DNA of 64,000 bases from Liolophura sinensis (lineage: Eukaryota > Mollusca > Polyplacophora > Chitonida > Chitonidae). Each line of letters starts with the position of its first letter. Positions within the stretch are counted from its first letter, which is position 1. Location: contig NC_088295.1 of assembly GCF_032854445.1 (NCBI RefSeq), forward strand, positions 53,053,249 through 53,117,248, written 5' to 3'. Of the stretch, positions 12,100 to 23,089 are shown piece by piece. The notes beneath the pieces were generated by a model. The model made no database searches and had not been told where the DNA came from. It was given only the letters and a program-made list of their open reading frames with translations. The translations under genes and the position numbers were made by a program.

Positions 12100-12270
12100 T
12101 GTATATCTGTATGTCACATGTTGGAAAGTTTTTCAGTAAGTTGCCAGAGGTTGGTGATTTCCCCACGGCACTCTGGTTTCCTCTCCCCATAAAACTGACC
12201 ACCATTTGATTCGTCAAAAGTCAAAAATTCTTCAGTATTATAAAACAACGCTGTGTTAAATAAATGATGT
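12100..12270 (+). mobile_element. SINE 3' part in the ARL13B upstream region
   Basis: GGTTGGTGATTTCCCCACGG, CTCTGGTTTCCTCTCCCCAT, AAAACTGACCACC and GTTAAATAAATGATG give the order of a mollusc-type SINE 3' end. The head is not recognisable. Confidence 0.55.
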
Positions 12271-12301
12271 TGTGTGTGTGAACTTCGTACAGGGTGTACC
12301 T

Positions 12302-12310
12302 GTAAACAAG
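12302..12310 (+). promoter_or_regulatory. Forkhead-type motif upstream of ARL13B
   Basis: GTAAACAAG matches the forkhead core GTAAACA and lies about 92 bases before the start codon. FOXJ1-type factors drive ciliary genes in animals. A short motif alone is weak evidence and it may lie in the 5' UTR. Confidence 0.3.
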
Positions 12311-12401
12311 GGTGAAATAGTTTGAATTGTGATCCTATTTTACAGGGCTAGTTTACTTGTCTTTTGAGCGTGGAGTCCGCTGGTGAAGTGACATAGGACT
12401 G

Positions 12402-12454
12402 ATGTTCAGTCTGATGGGGAATTGTTTGTCAGCCAGGAAGTCTACTCCTAGGAG
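12402..12454 (+). CDS. ARL13B: ARL13B exon 1 (residues 1-18)
   Basis: Start chosen because ATG TTC AGT CTG ATG gives MFSLM, the conserved family N-terminus, and the exon ends AG|GTGAGT in the phase needed by exon 2. Only one of the two palmitoylated vertebrate cysteines is present here (Cys8). Confidence 0.88.
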
Positions 12455-15400
12455 GTGAGTGGAAAGATACCATCTCTTACTTCTGAGCGCTGTATGTCAT
12501 TGTACAATGACATCGTTTCTGGGTTCTGTATATTTCTATCATTGCACACTGACATCTTTTCTGGGCTCTGTATGTTTCTATCATTGTATGTAGATATCAC
12601 TTCTGGGCTGTGTTTGTGTCTGTTATTGGTAAACTGACATCACTTCTGGGCTCCTTATGTTGCTGTCAGTGTACACTGATACCGCTTCTGTGCTACATAT
12701 GTTTGTGTCATTGTAAAAAGACATTGTTTCTGAGCTCTGTATGTTTCTATCATTGTACACTGACATCGTTTTAGAGATTTGTATGTTCCTGTCATTGTAT
12801 ACTGACATTGTTCCTGGATCTATGTTTCTATCTTTGTACTTTGACATTGTTTCAGGGCTTTGTATAAATCTATCATTGCACACTGACATCTTTTCTGGGC
12901 ACTGTGTGTTTCTATCATTGTACACATACAGTGTTCCTGGAGTTTGTATGTTTCTGTCATGTCAGGTGCTAAACTCAACTACTACTACACTTACGTGCAC
13001 CTGAGCACATTGCTTGTTATAATTGTTAATCAGTTATTTTGTCTGTCTCCAGATGTGGTTAAATCAGCAATTAAACTTTTTGTAACCTAAATATGCATGC
13101 CTATTACTCATTGTCATCATTGGGGGCCTCCTTGATTCAGTTGGTTATTGGACTATCACAGCATAATGACCCAGGAGCCTCTCACCAATGTGGTTGCTGC
13201 GAGTTCAAGTCCAGCTCATGCTGGCTTCCTCTCTGGCCGTAAGTGGGAAGGTCCTTTAGTAACCTGTGGATGGTTTTGAAATTTGCAGAGGAAATGGTAA
13301 ATACAGTACTCCCTAGGAAGAGTGTGATTAAACTACTGCAGGTATAACTTTGATAAGCTTTTGTTTGGAGATAACATGTTTTGTTATGAGTGAGTTTTTG
13401 TATTTGTTGTAGGGAGCTCACATTGGCCATTCTAGGTTTGGATAATGCTGGAAAGACTGTTACAGCCAACATTTTACAAGGGGGTATGATCCTTACAAAC
13501 CTGGTCGATGTTAATATTTAAGTATATGTATAGTGGGCTTGCTCTCACAGGAGCCATCATTAAACATATGTTTGTTGGGTCTAACCAACACTCCAAACAG
13601 GGCCCTACTCTACAGTTTTATTGGGCTTCAGAAAAAATTTCTTTTTGATTTTCTCTCTGTTAACTTGTTTTAAAATTCATATCTCTTTCATTTACCAGAT
13701 TTCCAAGTTGACCAACCCTATTTTTTCCAACATGGTTTTGTTTTCAGAAATAAAGAAGTTTTTAAGAGTGACATGGTGATATCAGCAGATCTCTGATCTA
13801 AAAGATTTGAAACCTTTCAGAAATTATGACACACAGTGATCCCGGCGGTGACGGGGGTGTAGTACTTATAAAAATGCATTATACATGTACATCAAGTTAC
13901 ATGTAATGATGAAATGGAACACAGATTGGGACAGATATACCTGTATTGATACATTGATTTTTTGTTGTTCTAATGTTGACTGGAGAATAATTTTCATCTG
14001 ATCATGATCAGAAATACACATACATGTAGATAGATGAAACTGGTTAGAGACTGAAGAAAACCACCTTGTACAGTTTTCTCAAATACAACTACTTGACAAA
14101 CTTCCCTGCGACAGAGGCTTCACCAATGTTAAAGGCAAAGAAAACACTAAAATGAAGTATATGTCAGATGAAAGACCATTAAACACTGTTCCTTAAAATA
14201 GTTGGATGTATCTTTTTAGAATTTTTCCAGCCGAGTGAAATGGTTTTAAAACATCAATTTCTACGGGTGTCTCTAGTGAACCAGAGGGTATAAGTGATGT
14301 AAAATCCATATTTTTTGCTTGAAATAGCTACTTTTATGGTCCATTTGTGTGAATATTCATCTTTATTCATGAAATGTAGCAGTCTGTGTCTGTTAAGTGG
14401 CAAAAACCTGATGTGACGTCACTGGTCCAAGTATTATCAGAAAAAAACCACCGTAGAATTCAAGCTTTTAATTGCATTTTATTAGATTGGAAAAAAAAAT
14501 TGTTAAAATATGAATGGAACTATTTTTATGAACAGTGTTTAATGGTCTTTCATCTGACGTATACTTCATGTTAGTGTTTTCTTTGCCTTTAATCTACCTG
14601 CTGCTTTCACACCATTGCAGATTTGCTTGTTTGGACCTGGTTGAGTTTTTTTTTTTTGCAGGAATTTTCAAGTTTGCAAAACAAAATTAAACTTTTCACT
14701 GGGTGAGAGCAGTAAACAGGTGGTTAAGGCTTTAATTAGTGTGCAGGTGTGACATTTCAGGTGAAGGGAAAAGTTCTACATGTATGTTACAAATATTTAG
14801 CCCATTTGGTGGACTTGTATGTTCACAATTATAACTTTGATTGCTAATATTCTAAATGTATTTATGCTTCTACATATTCAATCCTTGGTAATATAGTGTT
14901 AACTCGATCAACTACGAATTGGTCCTTGGTCCTACCATGTGGAAGGAATTCACAAGAGTACGTAGTTTATTGTTCTGGTTCTAATGTTTTATATGGCACA
15001 TTTAGCACACATCTTACAGGATCGCTACAGTGATGTATAAATATAAATCAACATTTACAAACCAGAAATGTTCTTACTTATTTTGGCCTAATTTCTTGCA
15101 GAAACCCTTCACACAGCTCCAACCATAGGCTTTCAAAAAAGCGACTTAAAATTTGGTAGATATGACCTCACGTTATTTGACCTCGGAGGTGGGAAGAAAA
15201 TTCGAGCAATTTGGAAGAAATACCTGGCTGAAGTTTATGGGGTGGTGTATCTAGTGGATGCCAGTGACAGCAGCCGTATAGAAGAGTCCACGGCTGTATT
15301 CAAAGAGCTGCTGGAAGACCCAAAAGTCACCCAGAAACCAGTACTTGTGTAAGTGTTTTGAAGCCAAATTGTACATGTAAAGATGAGATATTTTAGTTTC

Positions 15401-18400
15401 AGTGAAGATAAACATTAATATCATGTTTGGTTCAGCAATTTTCAGAGAGTAAGACCTGATGTTGTGCAGACCTGACATCAGGTGTCATTAATGTATGCCA
15501 TTGTTGTGCAAGCCTACAATTGAAATGTCTGTACAAAGATTATAGTGTAGGAAAGGGCTTCCCTTTGGACTGAGCAATGGTGTCAGTGGGAGACTCGACG
15601 AGGAGCTACACAACAGGGTCCAACTTACACAACAGGGTCCAACTTACACAACAGGGTCCAACTTACTGTAGAACATACCTTCTATGACTTTGCAGTACCT
15701 GTATACTACCTAGGTTTTTTTTTATGAGCTCGTGTGCACCGCTAGTTGTGATTTGATACAGGTGGGAATGAGTTTTACATGTACCCCATTGAGTTTCTGA
15801 CACCATTCTGTTTCACGTTCTTTTCCAGTAGATGGGATAAAATAAAAAATGAAATATACTATACTCATTGTATTGTAGCTGAGGTCACAGTGCCACAGAG
15901 TGTTGTAAAATGAAATTGGGAATATGAAAAAGGTCTATTCTCATGCTGGAGAGGAGAGTGTCATATTTGTTGTCAGGGAAGTCTACAGTTGCAGACATGT
16001 CACATATGATAGAACCCAGTGGGTGCTTGGACATGGCTGGTGGTGTTTTTCTGAGCTGCAAGTTGTTAATTTAGATCATTGTCAAAATTGCTAAGAATTT
16101 TTTGACTAATTTAGCCACAATTGGCTGAAGGGAAACGAAAGACAAGCGCTCGCACAATATCTGTGCATAAGGTTTGCATATTTAACAGTCTCTTTAACTC
16201 AGATTGTGTAAAGAGGTGGTATCTTAAAAAGGACTGCAGGTATTGAGATCAGGGTATGCACACATGTAGAACACAACAGCACGAGGGGAATATTCCAGCG
16301 TTGATTAAATGTGTGCATATTAAGTACCGTAAATGACTGAATTCCAGACTTAGCGTATTGTGTATGAGAATCAATATTAAAGTGTTAGGGATGGTGTCTG
16401 CAAAAGTATTGAGCTCAGGGTTTGCACACATGTAGAGCACAATAGCACAAGACGGATATTGTTGATTCAGTGTGTACATATTAAGTACCATAAATTACTG
16501 AAAATTACTGTAAATTACTGAATTCCTGGCTTGTATTGTGTATTAGAATAAACAAATTTAATAAAGCGGTTAAACAAATTGATAGGGTTGGTATCTTAAA
16601 TAGTATTTTATGTATTGACTTGAAATTTTACATGCGTGTAAAGCACAATGGCGCAAGGGGGATGTTCCATCGCTGATGCTCTGTGTGCATATTAATTACC
16701 ATAATTTACCAAATTCACAATTTCAATTCAATTGGCATAGGATATAAAGTTCTGAGAATTAGCTTGTTGAGTAATGTGATGCTTTCAGACTGGCCAACAA
16801 GCAGGATGTGGATGGAGCACTTGATGAGATGGATATCTGTGACCAGATGAGGCTAGAGGAGGTGGTCAATACCAACAAGTGTCCCTGTAGGGTGGTATGT
16901 ACACGCTCTCATCCACACCTTTTCTCTATAATGTTTCATTATAGTCTAATATTGTTCTCAGGGAAAGCGATGCACATCACCAGCAGTTAGACTGCGGGTA
17001 GATACACACTACATGATGGTTTAGAGGAAGGAAACTACAGAGTTATGCTGCACTGATCAATATGCCCTTAAATGTTTTCATTGGAGGACATGCATGGAAA
17101 GGTCTGGCAGAAATCTGCAGATGGTCATGGGTTCCCCCGCCGGGTTCTGCCCCCAGTTCCTCCCATCATAATGCTGTCAGCCATCGTATCAGTGACACAT
17201 TTTTGACCACAGCGTAAAACACCAATTAAATAAATCAAACTTCATTGTAGCAACAAATGTATGGAGTCGGTACTAAAATACCTGTTCACCGTGGGGTGTC
17301 CACTGTGAAAAGACAGTCCTTCTGGGCAAGCTAGTTGTAAAAGGTGACTTACCTAGAGCTCTCCCATGTGGGCGGGGTGAATAGAATAGGTCCTCATTGT
17401 TTACATTGTAATGTAATTAGGTTCTCAATGGGGCATAGTACTGCGCCCTAAAGTGAAATTTGCAGTTTAAAGATTTCTGATGTTTTAGGTTCTGAATTCA
17501 CAACCTCTGCAAATGACATTTATGTAAAAAAAAATGGTTATGTTCAGAACAAAAGCACAGTGATTTTTTTTTTTTTTCCTGTCTGTAGGAAATGTGTTCA
17601 GCAATAAAGGGCACTGGAAGGAAGAAAGACTCTAGGATCAAGGAGGGCTTACAGTGGCTGTGTGATATGATTGACTTGGATTTTGGGAGACTGAATGCTC
17701 GTGTACGGGAAGATCTGCGTGTACAGGACATTGAGAGGAAGAAGGATCTGGAGGAAAGGAAGGCTCGTGTGCAGAAAATACGAGAACAGAGGTACATTCT
17801 CACAAGCTAATCAATGTCAGAAAAGTATCAGGTGTTCCATTGCTGTAGAAATCTTCAGTTTAGAGGATCCACCATTATACAGAACTTGAACTTGTTCAGT
17901 CTTGAAGACAGTTATAAGCATATTTCAGGAATAATGTTTTTGATAGCTGTTACAGGGAAAGTCTAGAACAGCGCTTCTCAGTGCGAAGTAGTAAACTGGA
18001 AAAAAAAAAGTGAGAAATATGGTGGCCTACATAATATATTAACAAATGTTACAGTGAACATAAACTGTGAGACAAAGCCAGTGCCATTTGACACGTCAAT
18101 GAAGACTGTCCTCAAAGCTATGGTGCACCATAAAAAACATTGAAATTGTGGTAAAATATGGTGGCCTTTTTGGACCACATTTAAGTGACAACACATCACT
18201 TTCTTCAAAAGAAGTTCCTTTATGTGTCTGTGGAACATGTTGGAAGTAGTTAATTAACCCTTTCTGATGAACTACCTTACCATCATTTTTTATTACTTTT
18301 AGTGGATTATCAGGTGCTCAGAATAATGTCAAATACTTGCGGAAAATTTGTTGCAAAAACGCAGTTTAGAAGGGAATATGTCAGCTATTTCTCCTCAAGA

Positions 18401-21400
18401 AAATTATAATTCAAAGCATTTTTGAACACAGCTTTCTGTTGCCTTTTATGTCTGTCATAAAATTGTGTTTAAGTTGAATTGCTCTTTAATAATGTTCCTT
18501 CAAAGAGATAAACCCACTTTTTGTTCGTCCAACTAAGTTTCTTCTGTAAAACATTTTCTGTCCCTAAATTTGCTGACTAATCACTCATGCTGACTACATG
18601 TCACTGTGTGTTTGCAGGGAGAAAGAGGAAGAGGAAGAACGAAAGAGATTAGGCATGCCAGAAGCAGAGAATCCAGCTGAGGATACCATTGACGGGGATC
18701 CCTTCAAGAAACTAGACTATGAGGAACTGAAGCAAAAGGTAAGTCTGACATCCTATCTCAATATAGGTCACTGTAATATACTTATTTGAAGCGTGTTGGA
18801 AGTCAAGTGTATTCTTTTGAGTGGTCTTGCCCTACTCAATGTCGTGGTGAACTTTTTTTTTTTTTATTTGACTTAAACTTTGCTTGAAGGGCAATCACTC
18901 ATTTCTTTTGCTTTATATTATTGTTTTAACATTGTACTGAACAGTATTTCAGATATACTATGTTCATTAGACACGTTGTTGTGCATATATCCAGGCTATT
19001 TGCCTTTGAGAGCACTCCCTGCCTTTTAATAACCACATATTTCAACAGGAGGCGAGGTTGAAAGAGGAAAAGAAAAAGAAGAAAGCGATGCTTGACCGAA
19101 ATGATAACAGAGCTTGTGAGCCTGTGAGCAGACAGCTGACGACAGGCTTGTCCAGCTCTCTGCAGGCAGATGATGGTAACGATGATGATGATGATGATGA
19201 TGACATTGTTATAGCCTCACCTTCTCCACGACACTCCAAACTACCTCCTCTTCATTATCAGAAACAATTAAAACATGACAAGCATATACACAGGCTGGAG
19301 GAAAATAGACAGATGGAGAATCAGGAGGAAAATATAGATAATCATAGTGACAGTAAACTTTCTGCAAATCAACAGAATGTGAGTGGCATGGAAAACGGGT
19401 ATTTGGGTATGTCTTGGAGAGGTGCGGGCAGTCAACTTGCACCATTGGGCAAACCAGGTAAGTCACTGACAAGACTTTTAGTGTTATGTCACCTTTTTAT
19501 GGTTGGCTTGAAAATGGGGTTATTAGTCTCACTGAGCTCAAGTTATTTCCATTGCAGAACTGAAGTGAAATATATCCATTGAAAATACACAAAAAACTAC
19601 ACTGGGTTTCCAGTGGTCCTTTAAAGTGAAAGACAGCACCTGATTAATGTTTGTGTCCACTGAAAGACTACCATTCAAAGTATGTTAAAGTGACAGGAAA
19701 TATTTTTTTAGAGTTATTTCAACTTAGTGAAAGCTTAGTTAAACTTCGTCTTGACACAGCTTCAGCACGTCTCCATTATCTCCATAACATCAAATTTATA
19801 TTTTCCGTATACTAGTCTAAGCAGTAGCCTATGACTGCTGATTAAGTGCTAAAATGAACGACAAAAAAAGTATTTAGGGAGATGAATGCAGTTTGGACGA
19901 CGACAGTATGCTAGTGTCTGACATGATTTGTGATACCATCGTTGAATATTACATGGCTTGTAATCAACTGATAAAATGACACAGACCTGCCCCACAACAC
20001 TTTGTGAAATGGCCTTTTGGCCACACATAACTAAATCGTTGTAAACAATCCCTACAGTTTTGTGTTGTCATATGTCATTTCATAGAGAGAATGGGTAAAG
20101 ACTACATCACAGCTTAGGCCACACAATCTGATAGCAACGTGTGTGATTGGATAAAATTCTCAAGATGGCTGCCTTGACTCACACCAGCCATTTGTACAGT
20201 GTTGTTATTTTCTTCTACATGTTATTCAGTGAAATCTCATTAAGGTAATAAAGTATGATACTGTTTAGAAAGCTTGAGTATCCTGCTTTTGATTGAAATA
20301 TGTTTTAACCAGGTGGTGTCTTGTCCTTTGAAGTTCTAGGAAATGTTTCGACAAAATTCAGGTTCTTGAACAGGAGCACTTGTTGGTATAAGGCATTGAA
20401 AGATCTAGGAGGCTTTTCAGTGTTAAATATTGCAGATATTGCATAATGGTCTGAAAGGACCAATAAATAAGCAAATAAATTAATATTCATTAATCTCCAC
20501 ATGAGTGTTTGTACTCTGAATGGTGCTTGAAAGTGCTGGAAAACATAAGATATTAGGGTATACATTGGAGTGTTAGGTGTTGAAAGGCGTATTACATCAG
20601 GTTTACTTGTGTATAAGGAGCAGTCTGTGGACGGTGTCCAGTTCTAAGCCAGCTGTCTCTAATAAATCGCAGTAGCCCAATGAACAGTTCAGGGCAGCCA
20701 GGCAGCTGTCACATGACCCAGCTGTACAGACATTTAAACATTACCTTGACATAAAGAAAAGCAAGAGATTCCTTGTTTACATCTGATTATATCAGTAAAG
20801 CTTGTAAGAATCTGGCAGTGTTTCAGTTTACTGTTTCAGTGAATGGTTGAAATAGCGTGTCATGTAGGGATGTAAGTGATAAAAACAAGAAGTGATTCTA
20901 ACATATTTTTCGTGTTTTAGTTGCAGTGGAGAAAGTTGAGAAGAAGAGGAGAAAACGGGTAAAGAAAAATAAGCTAGTTCCTCTAGATGGCCAGTTAGAG
21001 GTTGTTAACCAGTCCAGTTTATCCCCAGCAGTCAGTCCAGCACTGCCCTGGGAGACAAATAACCATTTGGGCAGCCCCAACAGGACACAGGACCACCAAG
21101 GTGACACACAGCTACAACATTCACGTAAGTCAGCTTGGCACAGGAGCACTTCAGATGAAAGCATGTGAACAGCTAGATAACCCAACATAAACACAACGGA
21201 CAAAGCAACATTGAAACAATGTGCATGTGGTGTCTGTGTAGATTTTCATTCATTTATTTAGTTCATTGGTGTTTTATGCCATACTCAAGAATATTTCACT
21301 TGTGCGACGGTGGCCAGCATTATGGGAGGAGAAAACCAGGCGGAGCCCGGGGAAAACTCGCGACCATCTGCAGGTTGCTGGCAGACCTTCCCACGTACGG

Positions 21401-22221
21401 CGGGAGAGTATAGATTTTCATTAGCACTGGTGTAAACTAATACCATCTTTTCACACAAAATGTTTGTCCATATGCATTTGGGGTAAACCTACATGTAGGT
21501 GGCTGTATCTTCTGCTGTATCCATCATTAATGAACAAGTGAATTGTGTACCTTTATATTCCTGTTTTCAGCAACACAAGGTGTATACATTGTCATTTTGT
21601 AAATACGCAAGGTCTACCAGATATGGGGGCCTCTGTGGCTCAGTTGGTGAGCGCATTAGTGCAGCGTAATGACCCAGGAGCCTCTCACCAATGCGGTCGC
21701 TATGAGTCCAAGACCAGCTCATGCTGGCTTCCTCTCTGGCCGTACATGGGAAGGTCTGCCAGCAACCTGCGGATGGTGTCTTGGATTACCCAGCGGGCTG
21801 TGCCCGGTTTCCACCCACCATAACGCTGGCCGCCGTCGTTGTATGAGTGAAATATTCTTGAGCATGGCGTAAAACACCAATCAAATAAATAAATAAATAA
21901 ATTTACTGTATCCATCAATAATGAACAAGTGAATTGTGTACCTTTACTTTCCAGTTTCCACCAACACAAGGTATACCAGATATATTTGTGGAATGGTCTG
22001 AATTGTGACTGTGATGTTTAACCACTAGACAATAGATGACACAAGGTGAAGTGGGGGTAGGGCGTGGGTTCGCATGAAGGTAGGCCTACTCTTATACTCT
22101 GTGATTTTCTCTTACCACAGCTCATAATTGGGGATTAGTTGAAGACCTACCGGAACTAACATCACCTGTGGAACTTAGACGAGGAAAACCAAACTTTGAC
22201 AGTGATGATATAGTGACGTGA
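12402..22221 (+). CDS. ARL13B: ARL13B ciliary small GTPase, complete 9-exon gene
   Basis: Exons: 12402-12454, 13413-13483, 15102-15348, 16789-16894, 17589-17791, 18618-18738, 19049-19457, 20921-21124, 22121-22221. The joined frame is 1515 nt, 504 residues, with GT/AG at every intron and every phase agreeing. ARL13B is a cilium-membrane GTPase that acts as exchange factor for ARL3. The N-terminus MFSLMGNC resembles vertebrate MFSLMASCC, whose cysteines are palmitoylated. G-domain motifs are GLDNAGKT (26-33), DLGGG (68-72, Gly replacing the usual Gln, as in vertebrate ARL13B), NKQD (127-130) and CSA (162-164). A basic/acidic coiled coil runs from about 190 to 285, followed by a low-complexity tail with eight Asp at 312-319. 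The C-terminus KPNFDSDDIVT resembles the vertebrate end. The vertebrate RVxP ciliary motif is replaced by KLVPL at 421-425. Length is somewhat above the 428 residues I recall for human. Confidence 0.95.
12470..12965. repeat. 42-bp minisatellite, about 12 copies, ARL13B intron 1
   Basis: The unit contains TCATTGTACACTGACATCGT and TTCTGGGCTCTGTATGTTTC. It starts about 15 bases after the exon 1 donor. Copies are moderately diverged. Because 42 is a multiple of 3, frames stay open across it, but this is not evidence of coding. Confidence 0.9.
13123..13276 (+). mobile_element. tRNA-derived SINE, 5' part
   Basis: GGGGGCCTCCTTGATTCAGT head, GCGAGTTCAAGTCC B box and body up to CCTGTGGATGGTTTT, then truncated. 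In ARL13B intron 1. Confidence 0.8.
13413..13483 (+). CDS. ARL13B: ARL13B exon 2, P-loop
   Basis: Encodes ELTLAILGLDNAGKTVTA with the Walker A/G1 motif. Acceptor TTTGTTGTAG, donor G|GTATGA, one base carried over. Confidence 0.93.
14129..14592. mobile_element. TTAA-bounded MITE with long terminal inverted repeats, 464 bp
   Basis: TTAAAGGCAAAGAAAACAC at the left end is mirrored exactly at the right end. The inverted match runs about 75 bp with few mismatches (TGAAAGACCATTAAACACTG on one arm, its complement on the other). No transposase frame. A perfect TGACGTCA lies in the middle at 14414-14421. In ARL13B intron 2. Confidence 0.82.
15102..15348 (+). CDS. ARL13B: ARL13B exon 3, switch I to beta-5
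   Basis: Contains APTIGF (switch I threonine), FDLGGGKKIR (switch II) and VVYLVDAS. The Arg and Trp after DLGGG (R76, W79) correspond to positions mutated in human Joubert syndrome, from memory. Confidence 0.95.
15601..15666. repeat. 19-bp tandem triplet
   Basis: ACACAACAGGGTCCAACTT occurs three times in near-perfect tandem in ARL13B intron 3. Confidence 0.85.
16205..16745. repeat. About 165-bp tandem triplication, ARL13B intron 3
   Basis: Landmarks GCACACATGTAGAACACAA, TGTGTGCATATTAAGTACC and ACTGAATTCC recur three times with decreasing similarity. Copies start near 16230, 16400 and 16610. Confidence 0.75.
16789..16894 (+). CDS. ARL13B: ARL13B exon 4, G4 motif
   Basis: Reads LANKQDVDGALDEMD with the guanine-specificity NKQD, ending phase 0 at a GTATGT donor. 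Confidence 0.94.
17096..17240 (+). mobile_element. tRNA-derived SINE, 3' part
   Basis: GGAAAGGTCTGGCAGAAATC through GTTCCTCCCATCATAATG and GCGTAAAACACCAATTAAAT with a short AAAT tail. In ARL13B intron 4. Confidence 0.75.
17589..17791 (+). CDS. ARL13B: ARL13B exon 5, G5 motif and start of coiled coil
   Basis: Starts EMCSAIKGTG (G5), then GLQWLCDMI and a charged helix with DIERKKDLEERKARVQKI. Acceptor CTGTCTGTAG. Confidence 0.94.
18618..18738 (+). CDS. ARL13B: ARL13B exon 6, Glu/Arg-rich helix
   Basis: Continues the coiled coil (EKEEEEERKRLGMPEAE), then NPAEDTIDGDPFKKLDYEEL. Ends phase 0 at AAG|GTAAGT. Confidence 0.9.
19049..19457 (+). CDS. ARL13B: ARL13B exon 7, low-complexity tail
   Basis: Lysine-rich start (KEEKKKKKAML), an eight-Asp run coded by seven GAT and one GAC at 19181-19204, then a polar disordered stretch. 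Donor CAG|GTAAGT. Confidence 0.9.
20921..21124 (+). CDS. ARL13B: ARL13B exon 8, basic segment and altered RVxP site
   Basis: Reads VEKVEKKRRKRVKKNKLVPL. The KNKLVPLD stretch aligns with vertebrate NHRVEPLN, so the RVxP motif is not conserved. The rest is Ser/Pro/Gln-rich. Donor CAC|GTAAGT. Confidence 0.88.
21246..21410 (-). mobile_element. tRNA-derived SINE, truncated at the head
   Basis: Plus-strand reading begins at the A/T-rich tail (CATTTATTTAGTTCATTGGT) and stops at CTTCCCACGTACGGC, so the tRNA-like head is missing. In ARL13B intron 8. Confidence 0.8.
21508..21985. repeat. Duplicated segment flanking a SINE
   Basis: About 80 bases with AATGAACAAGTGAATTGTGT and CAACACAAGGT occur at 21508-21620 and again at 21903-21985, directly before and after the SINE at 21625-21901. 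The left copy has about 28 extra bases. Confidence 0.75.
21625..21901 (+). mobile_element. tRNA-derived SINE, full length
   Basis: GGGGGCCTCTGTGGCTCAGT head, A box, body with CCTCCTCTGG-like and CCACCCACCATAACGCTGG blocks, and tail CAAATAAATAAATAAATAAA. In ARL13B intron 8. Confidence 0.9.
22121..22221 (+). CDS. ARL13B: ARL13B exon 9, C-terminus
   Basis: Reads HNWGLVEDLPELTSPVELRR and ends KPNFDSDDIVT before TGA at 22219-22221. Acceptor CTTACCACAG. Confidence 0.9.
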
Positions 22222-23089
22222 AAGGATCAATGACCAGCCCTCATCAAACATCCACTCTGACACTACGTGCAGCAACACTGTCTGTGAAGCCTAAAACACA
22301 ATTTTTTAATATTAGAATTGTATGTTGTTTTCACTCAAAGAGTATCTTGCATATTTTCAGTTTTATGCAGTATTGTTTATCAAATTTTATGATCACATGA
22401 CATTTTATTGTTGATGCAAACAAATGTGTATACGAGTCTAGATAATGTGAAGAGTTGGTGCTCAGGTGGTAGAGTGTGCCGGTTCCTAGGAACCCAACCT
22501 TTCAGATAATATACTGTAATGATTTTACTATTTATTCTTAGTAATATAGTACATTGTGCTGTTATGATTTTACCTTGTGTTTTAATAAGATATGTACACT
22601 TCATGTGTAATATTGTTTGTTTCATTAGGTTCGTTTCATTTTGTACCGGTATGTAAACGCTGACCTCCTGTTTTATGTTGTGTTTTCATCGTACATTCTT
22701 TTTCTTTTTAATGTACAGTCCGTATCCAAACAAGGTTGTATTGTGATATTTTAGAATGACCATTGAACAGTTCTGTTCTGTCCGCTATTGAGGTACACTG
22801 TGGAAATACTTGCACTCTGAGACCAGGGATTCAAAAGTGTATTAGAGTTAAACCAGGCTTAATTCTTAATACCATGCTCATCCTAGTACAAAGTAAATGG
22901 CACTTTAATCTGGACGAAATTTAATACCAGGCTTAAATCCTAATACCCTTTTGAACAGCTGGACCGTGGTTAATTATAGCTCAAAGCCTTAGCTTGGGTT
23001 GACAAACACATGCTTTTGTCCTTACAAAACGGTCCAATGTTAGAGAATACGAGCAACACAGCATTAACATTAAAACTGAGATTGCCCTA

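Larger units (their letters stand above)
17792..20920. other. ARL13B introns 5, 6 and 7
   Basis: The intronic parts (17792-18617, 18739-19048, 19458-20920) show no repeat family, RNA gene or extra exon that I can support. Confidence 0.5.

Noticed and set aside
22450-22500. tRNA-like GGTGCTCAGGTGGTAGAG
   Set aside because: A-box-like only; no T arm or foldable acceptor. At most a SINE relic.
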